Shown: positions 36,123-46,728, counted from the stretch's first letter. The stretch: DNA of 64,000 nucleotides from Nocardia bhagyanarayanae (GCF_006716565.1 NZ_VFPG01000001.1:4402001-4466000), one strand, 5' to 3'. Translations and numbers: made by a program. The notes: generated by a model not told the origin, from the letters alone.

Positions 36123-38417
36123 TTACCCCGCGACGCGTCGGTTGGTGCCGCGCAGCGGGTTCGCCACGGGCGACTTGATCGCGGGCAGAGTGATGGACAT
36201 GCGGACTCGGGTGCCCGGTCCGTTGTGGTCGATCTCCAATTCCTCGGTGAGCGCGCGCATCATGTCGATGCCGCGGCCGCGGTTACCGGGATCGGCCGAG
36301 CGCGGCTTCCACGTGCCGGTGTCGGTGACCTCGATGACCACCCGCTCGGTGTCGCATTCCGCGCTCAACAGGACCCGTTCGGTCGCGGCCGCGCCGTTGC
36401 GGTAGGCGTGCTCGATGCTGTTGCTGCACGCCTCGTTCGCCGCGGCGACCAGGTCGGAGGCCAGATCGTGCGGCACCGCCGCGGCGGCGAACCAGGCCTT
36501 GAGCTTGCGGCGCATGCCGGAGAGTTCGTCGGCGTCGGCGGGCACGTCCAAGCGCAGCGGCGCGGGCGGCTGCCGGTACACCACCATCGCGACGTCGTCG
36601 TCGTAGCCCGCGGCCGGACGCAACCGGGACAGCACCGCGTCGGCCACCTCGCGCGGCAGCTTGCCCGCGGTGTCGGCGAGCACGGCCGCGATCTTGGCGA
36701 AGCTGTCGTCGATGTCGACGCCGCGCTGCTCGACCAGCCCGTCGGTGAACAGCACCAGGGTCGAGCCCGGCGTCAGCGCGGTCGTGGCCTCCGGGCGGCG
36801 CGGCATGTCGAAGGTGGCCAGCGGCACCGAGCGGCCGCCCTCCAGCAGCCTGCCCGGCTTGTCGACGTCGGCGAGGATGGGCGGCATGTGGCCCGCGCTG
36901 CTGTAGCGGACCACTCCGCGCACCGGATCGAGCACGGCCGCGCACACCGTGGTGCACATCGCGCCGGGAATGCGGCCCGCCACGGTGTCGAGTTCGGCTA
37001 GCAGCTGCGCGGGACCGGCGCCGCGCAGCAGCAAAGCCCTTCCCGCCGAGCGCAATTGGCCCATCACCACGGCCGCCGACAGCCCGCGGCCGACGCAGTC
37101 GCCGACCACGACGCCGATGGTGCCGTCGCGCAGCGGCACCACGTCGTACCAGTCGCCGCCGATCTCCAGCGGCGGCAGCGCCGGTTCGTAGTGCACCGAG
37201 AACCGGGGCGGCAGTTCGATGGGACCGAGCATGGCGCGCTGCAAGGTGAGCGAGGTGGCGCGGGCCTGATCGAAGTTGCGCGCCCGCTGCACCGCCAGGC
37301 TCAGGTGCCCGATCAGCAGCGAGAACAGCGTCCAGTCCGCGGCGCTGATCGCGCGCGGCGCGGCGAAGCGCAACCACAGTGCGGCGTCGCCGGTTTCGCC
37401 GAGCGGGGCGACGATTCCCTCGGAGCTCTCCGCACCCTCCGGAATCGCGAACAGGCTGCGCGGCGGCCTGCGCCGGGCGCGTTCTAGCAGGGCGCGCGCG
37501 GAGTGGTCCAGCGCGGCGGGGTCGGTCTCGACACCCGTACCGCTCGGCTGCTCGACCGACCCCGAGACATAGACCTCGGGATCGGCATTGCGGCTCGGCC
37601 ACACGGTGACCACCGCCGACTCGGCGCCGACCGTGCGCCGCAGTTCGTCGAGGCCGACCGCGAGCACCTCGACCACGCTGGTCGCCGCGCCCACCGCGGT
37701 GGCCAGCCGGGAGGCGGCCTGGTCGCGCGCCTGCGCGTCGTGCTCGGCGGTGACGTCGCGGATGGTGCCGACGTAGATCAGCTCGTTGTTCTCCGGCTTG
37801 ACCAGCGCGCTGGTGCTCACCGCCAACCACAGTTGCCGCCCGTCGCGGTGCCGGATCGGCAGCACGAAACGCAGCGCCTCGGTGCCCAGATCGGGATAGC
37901 GCGGCCCGGCGGGTAGCGACCACGGATGCGGCACCGGGTACGGCACGTCGGCGGGGCCGTAGCCGGTGAGCGCGCCGAAAGCGGAGTTGACCTCGACGAT
38001 GGTGCCGCGCGCGTCGGCGACGAAGAATCCGTCCTGCAGCGATTCGACCAGCGCGGTGCGGAAGGCGTCGCGGCCCGCGAGATCGTCCGCGCGCGAACGC
38101 TGTTGCTCGTAGCGGCGCGTGCCGTCGAGGTAGCCGCGGGTGGCGATGTCCAGCGCGGCGAGGGTCTGGAGGAGGAATTCGAGTGCGGTCTCGGCGATTC
38201 GCGGCTGCGGCGCGGGGTCGATTCGCGGCTGGGCTTGTTCGGCCTCGGTGGCCAGCCGGAAGTGGTTCTCGGTGAGATCGAGCAGGCTGATGGACTCGAC
38301 CAGCGCGCGCCTGCCGAGGTCGTAGCCCTCGGAAAGGCTGTCCTGGCTCGGGGCGGCCAGGTGGCGGCGTAGGGCGTCCGCGTAGGCGTCCAGGAATTCG
38401 GCGAGCACGGTGCTCAT
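36123..38417 (-). CDS. PAS-GAF-PP2C phosphatase with C-terminal anti-sigma kinase domain (RsbU/RsbW fusion)
   Basis: About 764 residues from ATG 38417. In order: an N-terminal RsbU-like helical domain (residues 1-110), a PAS domain (about 125-245, LQDGFFVADARGTIVEVN), a GAF domain (about 250-400), a SpoIIE/PP2C phosphatase (about 415-620) with metal-binding Asp in IGGDWYDVVPLRDGTIGVVVGDCVGRG and FTDGLVE, and a GHKL ATPase domain (about 630-745) with NEACSNSIEHAY and GRGIDMMRAL. The fusion joins an RsbU-type phosphatase with an RsbW-type kinase. It is the last gene of the rsbR-rsbS-rsbT-rsbX-like unit, 49 bases after the RsbX-like gene. No separate RsbV is seen. Confidence 0.9.
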   Translation of the reverse strand: MSTVLAEFLDAYADALRRHLAAPSQDSLSEGYDLGRRALVESISLLDLTENHFRLATEAEQAQPRIDPAPQPRIAETALEFLLQTLAALDIATRGYLDGTRRYEQQRSRADDLAGRDAFRTALVESLQDGFFVADARGTIVEVNSAFGALTGYGPADVPYPVPHPWSLPAGPRYPDLGTEALRFVLPIRHRDGRQLWLAVSTSALVKPENNELIYVGTIRDVTAEHDAQARDQAASRLATAVGAATSVVEVLAVGLDELRRTVGAESAVVTVWPSRNADPEVYVSGSVEQPSGTGVETDPAALDHSARALLERARRRPPRSLFAIPEGAESSEGIVAPLGETGDAALWLRFAAPRAISAADWTLFSLLIGHLSLAVQRARNFDQARATSLTLQRAMLGPIELPPRFSVHYEPALPPLEIGGDWYDVVPLRDGTIGVVVGDCVGRGLSAAVVMGQLRSAGRALLLRGAGPAQLLAELDTVAGRIPGAMCTTVCAAVLDPVRGVVRYSSAGHMPPILADVDKPGRLLEGGRSVPLATFDMPRRPEATTALTPGSTLVLFTDGLVEQRGVDIDDSFAKIAAVLADTAGKLPREVADAVLSRLRPAAGYDDDVAMVVYRQPPAPLRLDVPADADELSGMRRKLKAWFAAAAVPHDLASDLVAAANEACSNSIEHAYRNGAAATERVLLSAECDTERVVIEVTDTGTWKPRSADPGNRGRGIDMMRALTEELEIDHNGPGTRVRMSITLPAIKSPVANPLRGTNRRVAG

Positions 38418-38466
38418 CGGCGACCGCCGATCACGACCCCGCCTCGCCTGCACCCCGCTGCATCGG

Positions 38467-39102
38467 TCATGACGCCCCGTTCGTCGTTCCGCCGCGGTGC
38501 CGGGCGGCCAGCACCAGGGCGTCGTCGGTGTCCTTGGCGTGCCGGGACAGTATCTCGGAGGTGATCTCCGCCGTGGACCTGGAAAGGTCGATGCCCTCGG
38601 CGGATTCGGTGACGATGCCGTCGGTAGTCATCAACAGCAGGTCGCCCGCGCGCACCTGCACTGTCTGCGGTTGCAGGTTCTGCGGTAACCGATAGCCCAC
38701 GATCCCTCCCGTCAGCAGGACCGCAGCGCGCACGGTCAGCCCGGCCGGGCTCGCGGAGAGCACCCGGCAATCGACATTGCCCACGCCGAGCCAGCGGATG
38801 ATGTCGGTGTCGTCGAACAGCGCCAGCGACACCGCCGCGCCGCGGGTGTCGGCCATGGCCCGATGACACAGCACCATCAGCACGTCCAACGGCTCGGAAC
38901 GATTCTCGGCGAGCACCTGCGCGGCGCGGTCGGCCGCGTCCGCGGCGGCGGCGCCGTGGCCGAGCCCGTCGAGCACCGCGAACAGCACCGTGCCGCCGCC
39001 CGCGTCCAGGACGACACAGCGATCACCGGAGATGTGCTGGCCCGGTAAGGCGCGACCGGCCACCGCCCACTCGATTCGGCCGATGAACCCGTCTTCATGC
39101 AC
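38467..39102 (-). CDS. rsbX: RsbX-like PP2C phosphatase
   Basis: A 211-residue single-domain PP2C/SpoIIE phosphatase with GDRCVVLDAGGGTVLFAVLDGLGHG and LLMTTDGIV carrying the metal-binding Asp residues. In Bacillus, RsbX resets the stressosome by dephosphorylating RsbS and RsbR. The GTG start at 39102 overlaps the end of rsbT by eight bases. Gene order and size support RsbX rather than RsbU. Confidence 0.82.
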   Translation of the reverse strand: MHEDGFIGRIEWAVAGRALPGQHISGDRCVVLDAGGGTVLFAVLDGLGHGAAAADAADRAAQVLAENRSEPLDVLMVLCHRAMADTRGAAVSLALFDDTDIIRWLGVGNVDCRVLSASPAGLTVRAAVLLTGGIVGYRLPQNLQPQTVQVRAGDLLLMTTDGIVTESAEGIDLSRSTAEITSEILSRHAKDTDDALVLAARHRGGTTNGAS

Positions 39103-39514
39103 CGTTGGGTACCCACTTCCACATTTCCACCAACGTGCCGCGACCGGGTGCGGAGTCGATCGTGAGCCGATCCATCAGCCGTCGCGCGCCGGGTAATCCG
39201 AGGCCGAGGCCGCGGCCGGTCGAATAGCCGTCCTCCAGCGCGCGGGGAATGTCGCGGATGCCGGGCCCTTGGTCCCGCGCTTGGACCACGAGAGCCTGGC
39301 GGCCCTCGCGATCGTCGACGGACAGGCGGATTTCGCCGGTACCCGCGTAACTGGTGATGTTGCGGGCGATTTCGGAGATGGCCGTAGAGATCATGGTGCA
39401 GTCGGTCAGGGAGAAGCCGAGCTTCGCTGCCAATTCCCGTCCTGCTTGTCGTGCTGTCACGATGTCGCTGGACAGCTTGACCGCGATCACCACGTTCTCA
39501 GCGGCCACTGTCAC
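39095..39514 (-). CDS. rsbT: RsbT-like switch kinase
   Basis: A 139-residue GHKL ATPase. The N-box is MISTAISEIARNITSYA, the G1 box QARDQGPGI and the G2 region GRGLGLGLPGARRLMDRL. Length and the C-terminal GRGTLVEMWKWV agree with RsbT, the kinase that phosphorylates RsbS and RsbR. It overlaps rsbS by 17 bases and the RsbX-like gene by eight, so translation is coupled. Confidence 0.9.
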   Translation of the reverse strand: MTVAAENVVIAVKLSSDIVTARQAGRELAAKLGFSLTDCTMISTAISEIARNITSYAGTGEIRLSVDDREGRQALVVQARDQGPGIRDIPRALEDGYSTGRGLGLGLPGARRLMDRLTIDSAPGRGTLVEMWKWVPNGA

Positions 39515-39887
39515 GACCGTCTCGCTGGCGGCGTACGGAAGACTTTCGGTCCAGCCATGCCAGCCCTTCTTCGAGGTCGAGGGCGGTGTGCATGTCCTCG
39601 AAGGTGAGTCCGAGCTGCACCATGGCGAACGCGACCTCGGGTTGCAGTCCGACGATGACGGTCTCCGCCCCGCGCAACTGGGTCATGTGCGCGATGGTGC
39701 GCAGCGATCTCGCGGCGAAGGAGTCCATCACGTCGATCGCCGTCACGTCGACGATGATGCCGTGCGCGCGGTATCTGCTCACCTGTTTCATCAGGTCGTC
39801 CTGCAGGCGCTCGGTATCGGCGTCGGTAAGTGCGGACTGAACCGACGCGATGAGATAGGTGCCCTGCTTGAGAATCGGTACCGGCAT
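39498..39887 (-). CDS. rsbS: RsbS-like STAS domain protein
   Basis: A 129-residue STAS protein. Its phosphorylation site is visible as Ser in DVMDSFAARSLR near residue 59, the position phosphorylated by RsbT in Bacillus. It starts MPVPILKQGTYLIASVQSALTD, as in RsbS. It lies 12 bases after rsbR and overlaps rsbT. Confidence 0.92.
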   Translation of the reverse strand: MPVPILKQGTYLIASVQSALTDADTERLQDDLMKQVSRYRAHGIIVDVTAIDVMDSFAARSLRTIAHMTQLRGAETVIVGLQPEVAFAMVQLGLTFEDMHTALDLEEGLAWLDRKSSVRRQRDGRDSGR

Positions 39888-39899
39888 CGGACCGCTCGA

Positions 39900-40805
39900 T
39901 CAGCGTCCGTCGCGTTCGGAAACCCGGTCGGTCACCCGGGTCACCTCGTAGCCGAGCAGGCGTTCGGCCTCCTCGATACCGCCCTGGAGGTCGCCGACCG
40001 CGTTCATCTTCGACAGGTCCAGGCCGATGGTGACCAGGGTGAGCGCGATCTCCGAGGACAGGCCGGTGATGATCACGCTGGCGCCCATCAGGCCGGAGGC
40101 GTCGACGGTCTGCACCAGGTGGTTGGCGACGGTGGAGTCGATCGTCGGCACACCGGTGATGTCGATGACGACGACCTTGGCGCGGTTGTGCCGGATCGCG
40201 CGTAGCAGCTGTTCGGTGAGCTGGCGGGCGCGCTGGCTGTCCAGCACGCCGATGATCGGCAGGATCAGCAGTTGCTCGCGCACCTGGAGCACCGGGGTGG
40301 ACAGCTCGCGGATGGCTTCCTGCTGCTGGCGGATGACGCGCTCGCGCTCCTGCACGAACGAGATGGCCACGGTGCTCGCGATGCGGTTGGCGGCCGGTTC
40401 GTAGGCGTCGAGCGCGTGGTTGAGCAGCTCGAAGTTGGACTGGTACTTCTCGAACAGCGAGCGGGCCAGCACATCTCGCAGCAAGAGCACGATGCCGAGG
40501 ACCTCGTCGGTCTCGACTCCTCTCGGGATGATGCGCTCGGACAGATCGCGCGCGTAGGCCTGCAGCGCTTCGACGCTACCGGTCTCGAGCACCTCGACGT
40601 AGTTGTCGTAGATGGAGGTGGCCTCGGAGAAGATCTCCTCCGGGGTCATCGCGGTGAGCAGCTGGGCGTCGGTGATGCGGCGCGCCCACTCCTCGCGCAG
40701 CGCGGTGCGGTTCTGGCGCAGGTGCTCGACCAGCTGCGGAAGCAGGTTGTCGACCGGTCCCGCGGCCAGCGAATCCGCCGAAAGGCTCATGGACACCTCG
40801 GACAT
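39900..40805 (-). CDS. rsbR: RsbR-like stressosome scaffold
   Basis: A 301-residue protein. A helical N-terminal sensor domain (residues 20-170, globin-like in related RsbR) is followed by a linker helix (RERVIRQQQEAIRELSTPVLQV) and a STAS domain with the phospho-acceptor Ser/Thr in VPTIDSTVANHL near residue 220. RsbR and RsbS assemble the stressosome. It is the first gene of the unit; AAAGGGG precedes the start. Confidence 0.92.
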   Translation of the reverse strand: MSEVSMSLSADSLAAGPVDNLLPQLVEHLRQNRTALREEWARRITDAQLLTAMTPEEIFSEATSIYDNYVEVLETGSVEALQAYARDLSERIIPRGVETDEVLGIVLLLRDVLARSLFEKYQSNFELLNHALDAYEPAANRIASTVAISFVQERERVIRQQQEAIRELSTPVLQVREQLLILPIIGVLDSQRARQLTEQLLRAIRHNRAKVVVIDITGVPTIDSTVANHLVQTVDASGLMGASVIITGLSSEIALTLVTIGLDLSKMNAVGDLQGGIEEAERLLGYEVTRVTDRVSERDGR

Positions 40806-40929
40806 GGAAATTCCAGCCCCTTTCGACGGGTAGGTCGGTAATCGTCGTGCGCTCGGCCGTGGCCGAGTCCGAGCCTAGTCATACCCCATCCCGATCGCCG
40901 CCGAAACCTACGGGTTGCTCGTGCGCAAT

Positions 40930-41523
40930 TCACGTGCGCGTCACGAATCCGCGTTCCAGCGCGAGCAGGGCTTCGTCCAGGTACACGGTGAGATCGGCGT
41001 CCGCCCGGCGCAACCAGGCGTCGAACGCCGCGCGCGCCGCCGCGAGGGTGGCGCGGCCGACGGCCATCGGGATCAGCGCGTCCTCGGGTTCGCCGAGTCG
41101 TCGCCCGGCGAAGGCGCTCACCGCGCGCTCCCAGGCGTCGTAGTGCGCGCCCGCCGTGGCGGCCAGCGCGGGCACGGTGGCCACCAGGTGCATGCGATTG
41201 CGCAACTCGGGCACGTCTTCGGCGCGATATCGGTTGGCGTTCACCACGACTCGGCGCACCGCGGTCATCATCGGCACGTCGTCGGGCACCGTCGCGAAGT
41301 CGGCGCGCAGCGCGGCGACCTCGTCGTCGAACTGGTGCCAGAGCACCTCGGCCTTGGTGGGGAAGTAGCGGAAGAAGGTGCGCCCGCTGATGCCCGCGGC
41401 GGCGGCGATCTGGTCGACGGTGGTGTCGTCGAAGCCCTGCTCGGTGAACAGGCGCATGGCGATGACCTCGAGCTCGCGCTTGGTGGTGCCGCGGGGTCGG
41501 CCCCGGGTGGTCCGCGTCGTCAC
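40930..41523 (-). CDS. mftR: TetR family regulator, mycofactocin type
   Basis: About 197 residues from GTG 41523 (a longer ATG start at 41586 is possible but lacks a clear Shine-Dalgarno). The helix-turn-helix region FTEQGFDDTTVDQIAAAAGISGRTFFRYFPTKAEVLWHQF is the pattern of MftR, the TetR-type repressor of mycofactocin gene clusters that responds to acyl-CoA. It is divergent from the MftE-like creatininase gene and probably binds the short gap between them. Confidence 0.85.
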   Translation of the reverse strand: MTTRTTRGRPRGTTKRELEVIAMRLFTEQGFDDTTVDQIAAAAGISGRTFFRYFPTKAEVLWHQFDDEVAALRADFATVPDDVPMMTAVRRVVVNANRYRAEDVPELRNRMHLVATVPALAATAGAHYDAWERAVSAFAGRRLGEPEDALIPMAVGRATLAAARAAFDAWLRRADADLTVYLDEALLALERGFVTRT

Positions 41524-41551
41524 GCAGTCATTATGTCCGCCGCGGGGCCGA

Positions 41552-41594
41552 ATTTTGTCAGTCACTGAAAGTATTGATTTTGTCATCGTGTGAC
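41552..41594. promoter_or_regulatory. Candidate MftR operator region
   Basis: The AT-rich gap between mftR and mftE holds two direct copies of ATTTTGTCA (41552-41560 and 41577-41585), the palindrome CAGTCACTG at 41559-41567, and GTCA-N5-TGAC at 41582-41594. This is the only AT-rich stretch locally and is the natural binding site for the divergent TetR-type regulator. Confidence 0.4.
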
Positions 41595-41609
41595 GTTAAT
41601 CTCGCCGAC

Positions 41610-42317
41610 ATGGGCACCATGGCGGATCTCACATGGCCGGAGGCGGGCGAACGCGCCGCCGCCGGTGCGATCCTCGCCGTGCCCGTCGGCGCGACCGAGC
41701 AGCACGGGCCGCACCTGCCGCTGTCCACCGACACCGACATCGCCGCCGCGCTCTGCGCGCGGTTGGCCGCCGTCCGCGCGGATGTGCTTGTCGCGCCCGC
41801 GATTCCGTACGGATCCAGCGGCGAGCACGCCGGCTTCGCGGGCACCCTGTCCATCGGGCAGGCCGCACTGGAGCTGCTGATCGTGGAGCTGTGCCGCTCG
41901 GCTACCGACACCTTCGACCGCGTCCTCGTGGTGAGCGGGCACGGCGGCAACCTGGAACCGCTGCGCCGCGCCGAGGAGCTGCTGCGCCGCGAATCGCGCG
42001 ACGTCCGGGTCCATCTGCCCAGCTATCCGGGCGGTCTGCACGCGGGCCGCGCCGAGACCGCGCTGCAGCTGGCGCTGCGTCCCGACCTGGTGCGCGCGGA
42101 CCGCGCGGCGAAGGGCGATACCCGCTCGCTCGCCGAACTGCTGCCGCTGCTGCGCGCCGGGGGAGTGCGCGCGGTGAGCCCGAACGGCGTGCTCGGCGAT
42201 CCCGCGGGCGCGCACGCCGAGGAGGGACGCGCACTGCTCGCCCAGCTGACCGACGACCTGATCGAGAGAACCCGGCACTGGTGGCCGGTGGCCGCCCCGA
42301 AAGGACTTTGCTCATGA
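41610..42317 (+). CDS. mftE: Mycofactocin creatininase-family peptidase
   Basis: About 235 residues of the creatininase family, from ATG 41610. Metal ligands appear in VPVGATEQHGPHLPLSTDTD, GSSGEHAGFAGT and VVSGHGGN, and HAGRAETALQLAL is as in MftE. In mycofactocin synthesis MftE cleaves the modified MftA peptide to release the Val-Tyr-derived cyclic core. It is divergent from mftR and its stop overlaps the MftD-like start. The precursor gene mftA and mftB, mftC and mftF are not nearby. Confidence 0.85.
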   Translation: MGTMADLTWPEAGERAAAGAILAVPVGATEQHGPHLPLSTDTDIAAALCARLAAVRADVLVAPAIPYGSSGEHAGFAGTLSIGQAALELLIVELCRSATDTFDRVLVVSGHGGNLEPLRRAEELLRRESRDVRVHLPSYPGGLHAGRAETALQLALRPDLVRADRAAKGDTRSLAELLPLLRAGGVRAVSPNGVLGDPAGAHAEEGRALLAQLTDDLIERTRHWWPVAAPKGLCS

Positions 42318-43522
42318 ATCCCTGGTTCGAGACTGTGGCCGAGGCGCAGCGTCGCGCGAAGAAGCGGCTGCCGAAATCGGTGTACGGCGCGCTGATCGCC
42401 GGTTCGGAGCGCGGTCAGACCATCGACGAGAACCAGCAGGCCTTCACCGAACTCGGTTTCGCGCCGCACTGCGCCGGTCCGATCGGCGAACGCGACCAGT
42501 CGACCTCGGTGCTCGGCCAGCAGCTGTCGATGCCGGTGCTGATCTCGCCGACCGGCGTGCAGGCCGTGCACCCCGACGGTGAGGTGGCGGTGGCGCGGGC
42601 CGCCGCCGCACGCGGTATCGCCATGGGGCTCAGCTCCTTCGCCAGCAAGCCGATCGAGGAAGTGATCGCGGCGAATCCGGCCACCTTCTTCCAGCTCTAC
42701 TGGTGCGGCGGCAAGGACGAGATCCTGCAGCGCATGGCGAGGGCGAAGGCGGCGGGCGCGGTCGGGCTCATCCTGACGCTGGACTGGTCGTTCTCGCACG
42801 GCCGAGACTGGGGTAGCCCGGTGATCCCGGAGAAGCTGGATCTGCGCACCATGCTGAAGTTCGCGCCGCAGACCCTGGCCCGGCCGCGCTGGCTGGCGAC
42901 CTACGTCCGTTCCGGGCACATCCCCGATCTGACCGCGCCCAACATGGCGGTGGGCGACGGCCCGGCCCCCGGCTTCTTCGGCGCCTACGGCGAGTGGATG
43001 GGCACGCCCGCGCCGGATTGGGACGACGTGCGCTGGATCGTCGAGCAGTGGGACGGTCCGGTGATGCTCAAGGGCGTGATGCGGGTCGACGACGCGCAGC
43101 GCGCGGTCGACGCGGGTGTCACCGCCATCTCCGTCTCGAACCACGGCGGCAACAACCTCGACGGCACCCCGGCCGCCATCCGCGCGCTGCCGGTCATCGC
43201 GGACGCCGTCGGCGGCCAGATCGAAGTCGTGCTCGACGGCGGCATCCGCCGCGGCAGCGACGTGGTCAAGGCGGTGGCGCTGGGCGCACGCGCGGTGATG
43301 ATCGGCCGCGCCTACCTGTGGGGCCTCGCCGCCAACGGGCAGGCGGGCGTGGAGAACGTGCTCGACATCCTGCGCGGCGGCATCGACTCGGCGCTGCTCG
43401 GCCTGCGCAAGACGGCGGTCACCGACCTGGACCGTGACGACCTGGTGGTGCCCAACGGTTTCGAACGGGCGCTCGGTGTCCCGGCGCGTTCGACGGCGAA
43501 GGTGGTGCCCGCCTCGGCCTGA
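42314..43522 (+). CDS. mftD: Pre-mycofactocin synthase, FMN-dependent
   Basis: About 402 residues of the FMN-dependent alpha-hydroxyacid oxidase family, translationally coupled to mftE. The sequence follows MftD closely (KKRLPKSVYGALIAGSERGQT, FAPHCAGPIGERD, DWSFSHGRDWGSPVIPEKLDL), with FMN-binding VSNHGGNNLDG and LDGGIRRGSDVVKAVALGARAVMIGR. MftD oxidatively deaminates the product of MftE. The order E-D matches the order of the reactions but inverts the usual gene order D-E. A lactate/mandelate dehydrogenase is the alternative reading. Confidence 0.88.
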   Translation: MNPWFETVAEAQRRAKKRLPKSVYGALIAGSERGQTIDENQQAFTELGFAPHCAGPIGERDQSTSVLGQQLSMPVLISPTGVQAVHPDGEVAVARAAAARGIAMGLSSFASKPIEEVIAANPATFFQLYWCGGKDEILQRMARAKAAGAVGLILTLDWSFSHGRDWGSPVIPEKLDLRTMLKFAPQTLARPRWLATYVRSGHIPDLTAPNMAVGDGPAPGFFGAYGEWMGTPAPDWDDVRWIVEQWDGPVMLKGVMRVDDAQRAVDAGVTAISVSNHGGNNLDGTPAAIRALPVIADAVGGQIEVVLDGGIRRGSDVVKAVALGARAVMIGRAYLWGLAANGQAGVENVLDILRGGIDSALLGLRKTAVTDLDRDDLVVPNGFERALGVPARSTAKVVPASA

Positions 43523-43528
43523 GGCCGC

Positions 43529-44023
43529 TCAGCTCGGCGGTTGCCGCCGGTGGTGCGCGAGCAGCGTGTCGTAGATGTCGGCCAGCGCGCTGAGTTGCTC
43601 GCGGTCCAGCGCGTTGATCATGTGTTTGCGCACGCTGCGCACGTGCGCGGGCGCGGCGGTGCCGAGCACGTCGGCGCCGCGCGGGGTGAGTCGCGCGGCC
43701 GTGCGGCGGGCGTCGTCGGGAATCGGCTCGCGCACCACCAGTCCGCGCTTCTCCATCCGGGTGATCTGGTGGGAGAGCCTGCTCTGCGACCACTCCAGCG
43801 CCTCGGCCAGATCGGCGAAGGTGAGCCGGTGGTCGTCGGAGCCCGCGAGATTGGCCAGCACCGAGTACTCGACGTAGGTGAGGTTCGACTCCCGGGAGGA
43901 GTCGCGCCCCACGGCGGCCGCGATGAGGTCGCGCGTGCGCACGAATCCCAGCCAGGCTCGCATTTCCACATCGTCGAGCCACTGCGGATCGGTCACGACA
44001 GCCTCCAAACTCTGACGTGTCAT
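43529..44023 (-). CDS. MarR family transcriptional regulator
   Basis: A 164-residue winged-helix regulator with LTYVEYSVLANLAGSDDHRLTFADLAEALEWSQSRLSHQITRMEKRGLV and the wing VREPIPDDARRTAARLTPRG. It converges on mftD and is divergent from the fumarase gene across a 299-base gap, so its target could be itself or the fumarase. Confidence 0.92.
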   Translation of the reverse strand: MTRQSLEAVVTDPQWLDDVEMRAWLGFVRTRDLIAAAVGRDSSRESNLTYVEYSVLANLAGSDDHRLTFADLAEALEWSQSRLSHQITRMEKRGLVVREPIPDDARRTAARLTPRGADVLGTAAPAHVRSVRKHMINALDREQLSALADIYDTLLAHHRRQPPS

Positions 44024-44192
44024 CTACATTGCCCCGCTGTGGTCGTGTCGAGCGTGACAAACTGTCGAATCCGACAGGTAGCACCACCGGGGTTGAACGT
44101 GCAACCTTTTGTGCTGCTTACCAATGGGTGAACGGCGACCGCACGCCCGGTGCCGGGGAGCCGGGCGTGGGTCACTGTGTCCGCCAGCACTA

Positions 44193-44211
44193 TTAGGTTT
44201 GCCTAACCCGG
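44193..44211 (+). promoter_or_regulatory. IdeR/DtxR-like iron box upstream of fumarase
   Basis: TTAGGTTTGCCTAACCCGG agrees at 14 of 19 positions with the IdeR/DtxR consensus TTAGGTTAGGCTAACCTAA as I recall it, and contains the symmetric core TTAGG-TTTG-CCTAA. It lies about 110 bases before the start of an iron-sulfur fumarase gene, a plausible iron-responsive target. Confidence 0.5.
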
Positions 44212-44322
44212 AGTCGGTCGCGGCCCGTGGATAGGCTCCCTGTGCTTGTGACCAGCCCGGCTCAGGCCGCCTGTGGCCGCTGGTCCGCTCGAGCCCCAGC
44301 CTCACCCGAAGGAGTGCGATCC

Positions 44323-45999
<1,677 letters not shown>

Positions 46000-46174
46000 G
46001 ACTCGCGAGTTCGCCTGTTCACCGGCGGTGTCCGGCGGTCGGCGGACCTCGTCGCGCACCGTCCGGGCGGGACGTGCGGACACGGCGATGTCACCATGAT
46101 CACCGGTGTGGCATCGCCGCCCTCCCGAGGCACCCTTAGCGGGGTAGGTCGAGGAATTTCGAGCGAGGAGGGCA

Positions 46175-46570
46175 ATGAGTACGTCGTTTCGCGTCTCGGA
46201 ATCGGCCGGGCGACGGCTTGTCGCACGCGCCGCGCAGGAAGGAACCAGTTCGACCGCACTGCTGAACAGGTTGATCCGGGAGGGGGTCGACCAGTTGGAG
46301 CACCCGGGGATCCTGTTCCGTGGGCCGATCCACGACCGGCGCGCCGCGCTGGCCGCGGGGCCGGAAATCTGGGAGGTGGTCGCCCGGCTGCTCGAGCTGG
46401 AGGGACCGGTCGAGCAACGGATCACCGTGCTGAGCGGACAATCCGATCTGCAATCCAGGAAGATTCGTACCGCGCTCGCGTACGCGCGGGAATACGGGAT
46501 GGAGATCGGTGCGAGGATCGGTCGCAATCGTCAAGCCGCCGAAGCAATTCAGCGGGGCGAGCCGATCTAG
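46175..46570 (+). CDS. Small ribbon-helix-helix-like protein
   Basis: A 131-residue protein. Residues 1-45 (MSTSFRVSESAGRRLVARAAQEGTSSTALLNRLIREGVDQL) look like a ribbon-helix-helix DNA-binding fold. The remainder contains HPGILFRGPIHDRRAALAAGPEIWEVVARL, resembling the DUF433/antitoxin-like domains that occur behind such motifs. It could be an antitoxin or a regulator, but no toxin gene is adjacent. A strong terminator follows 25 bases after the stop. Confidence 0.7.
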   Translation: MSTSFRVSESAGRRLVARAAQEGTSSTALLNRLIREGVDQLEHPGILFRGPIHDRRAALAAGPEIWEVVARLLELEGPVEQRITVLSGQSDLQSRKIRTALAYAREYGMEIGARIGRNRQAAEAIQRGEPI

Positions 46571-46595
46571 CCGGAAAGCCGACCGGTTGGTCGCT

Positions 46596-46630
46596 GCGCC
46601 GAGGCCGTTCGTCGGCCTCGGCGCTTTTTT
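46596..46630 (+). terminator. Rho-independent terminator after the ribbon-helix-helix-like gene
   Basis: A perfect 11-base-pair stem (GCGCCGAGGCC and its complement GGCCTCGGCGC) with a seven-base loop is followed directly by six T residues. This is the clearest intrinsic terminator in the window. Confidence 0.93.
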
Positions 46631-46728
46631 GTGTGGAGGGGCGAAAAGGGCTTGCGGCTCGGATGATTCGGACAAATCGCGGGTCGTCCGGGGCCGGTGG
46701 GGGATTGGTAGCAGTGCCCGCCCGGATG

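Noticed and set aside
41524..41609. A short mftA-like precursor peptide between mftR and mftE
   Set aside because: The gap is too short and no frame ends in the Cys-Gly-Val-Tyr signature of MftA.
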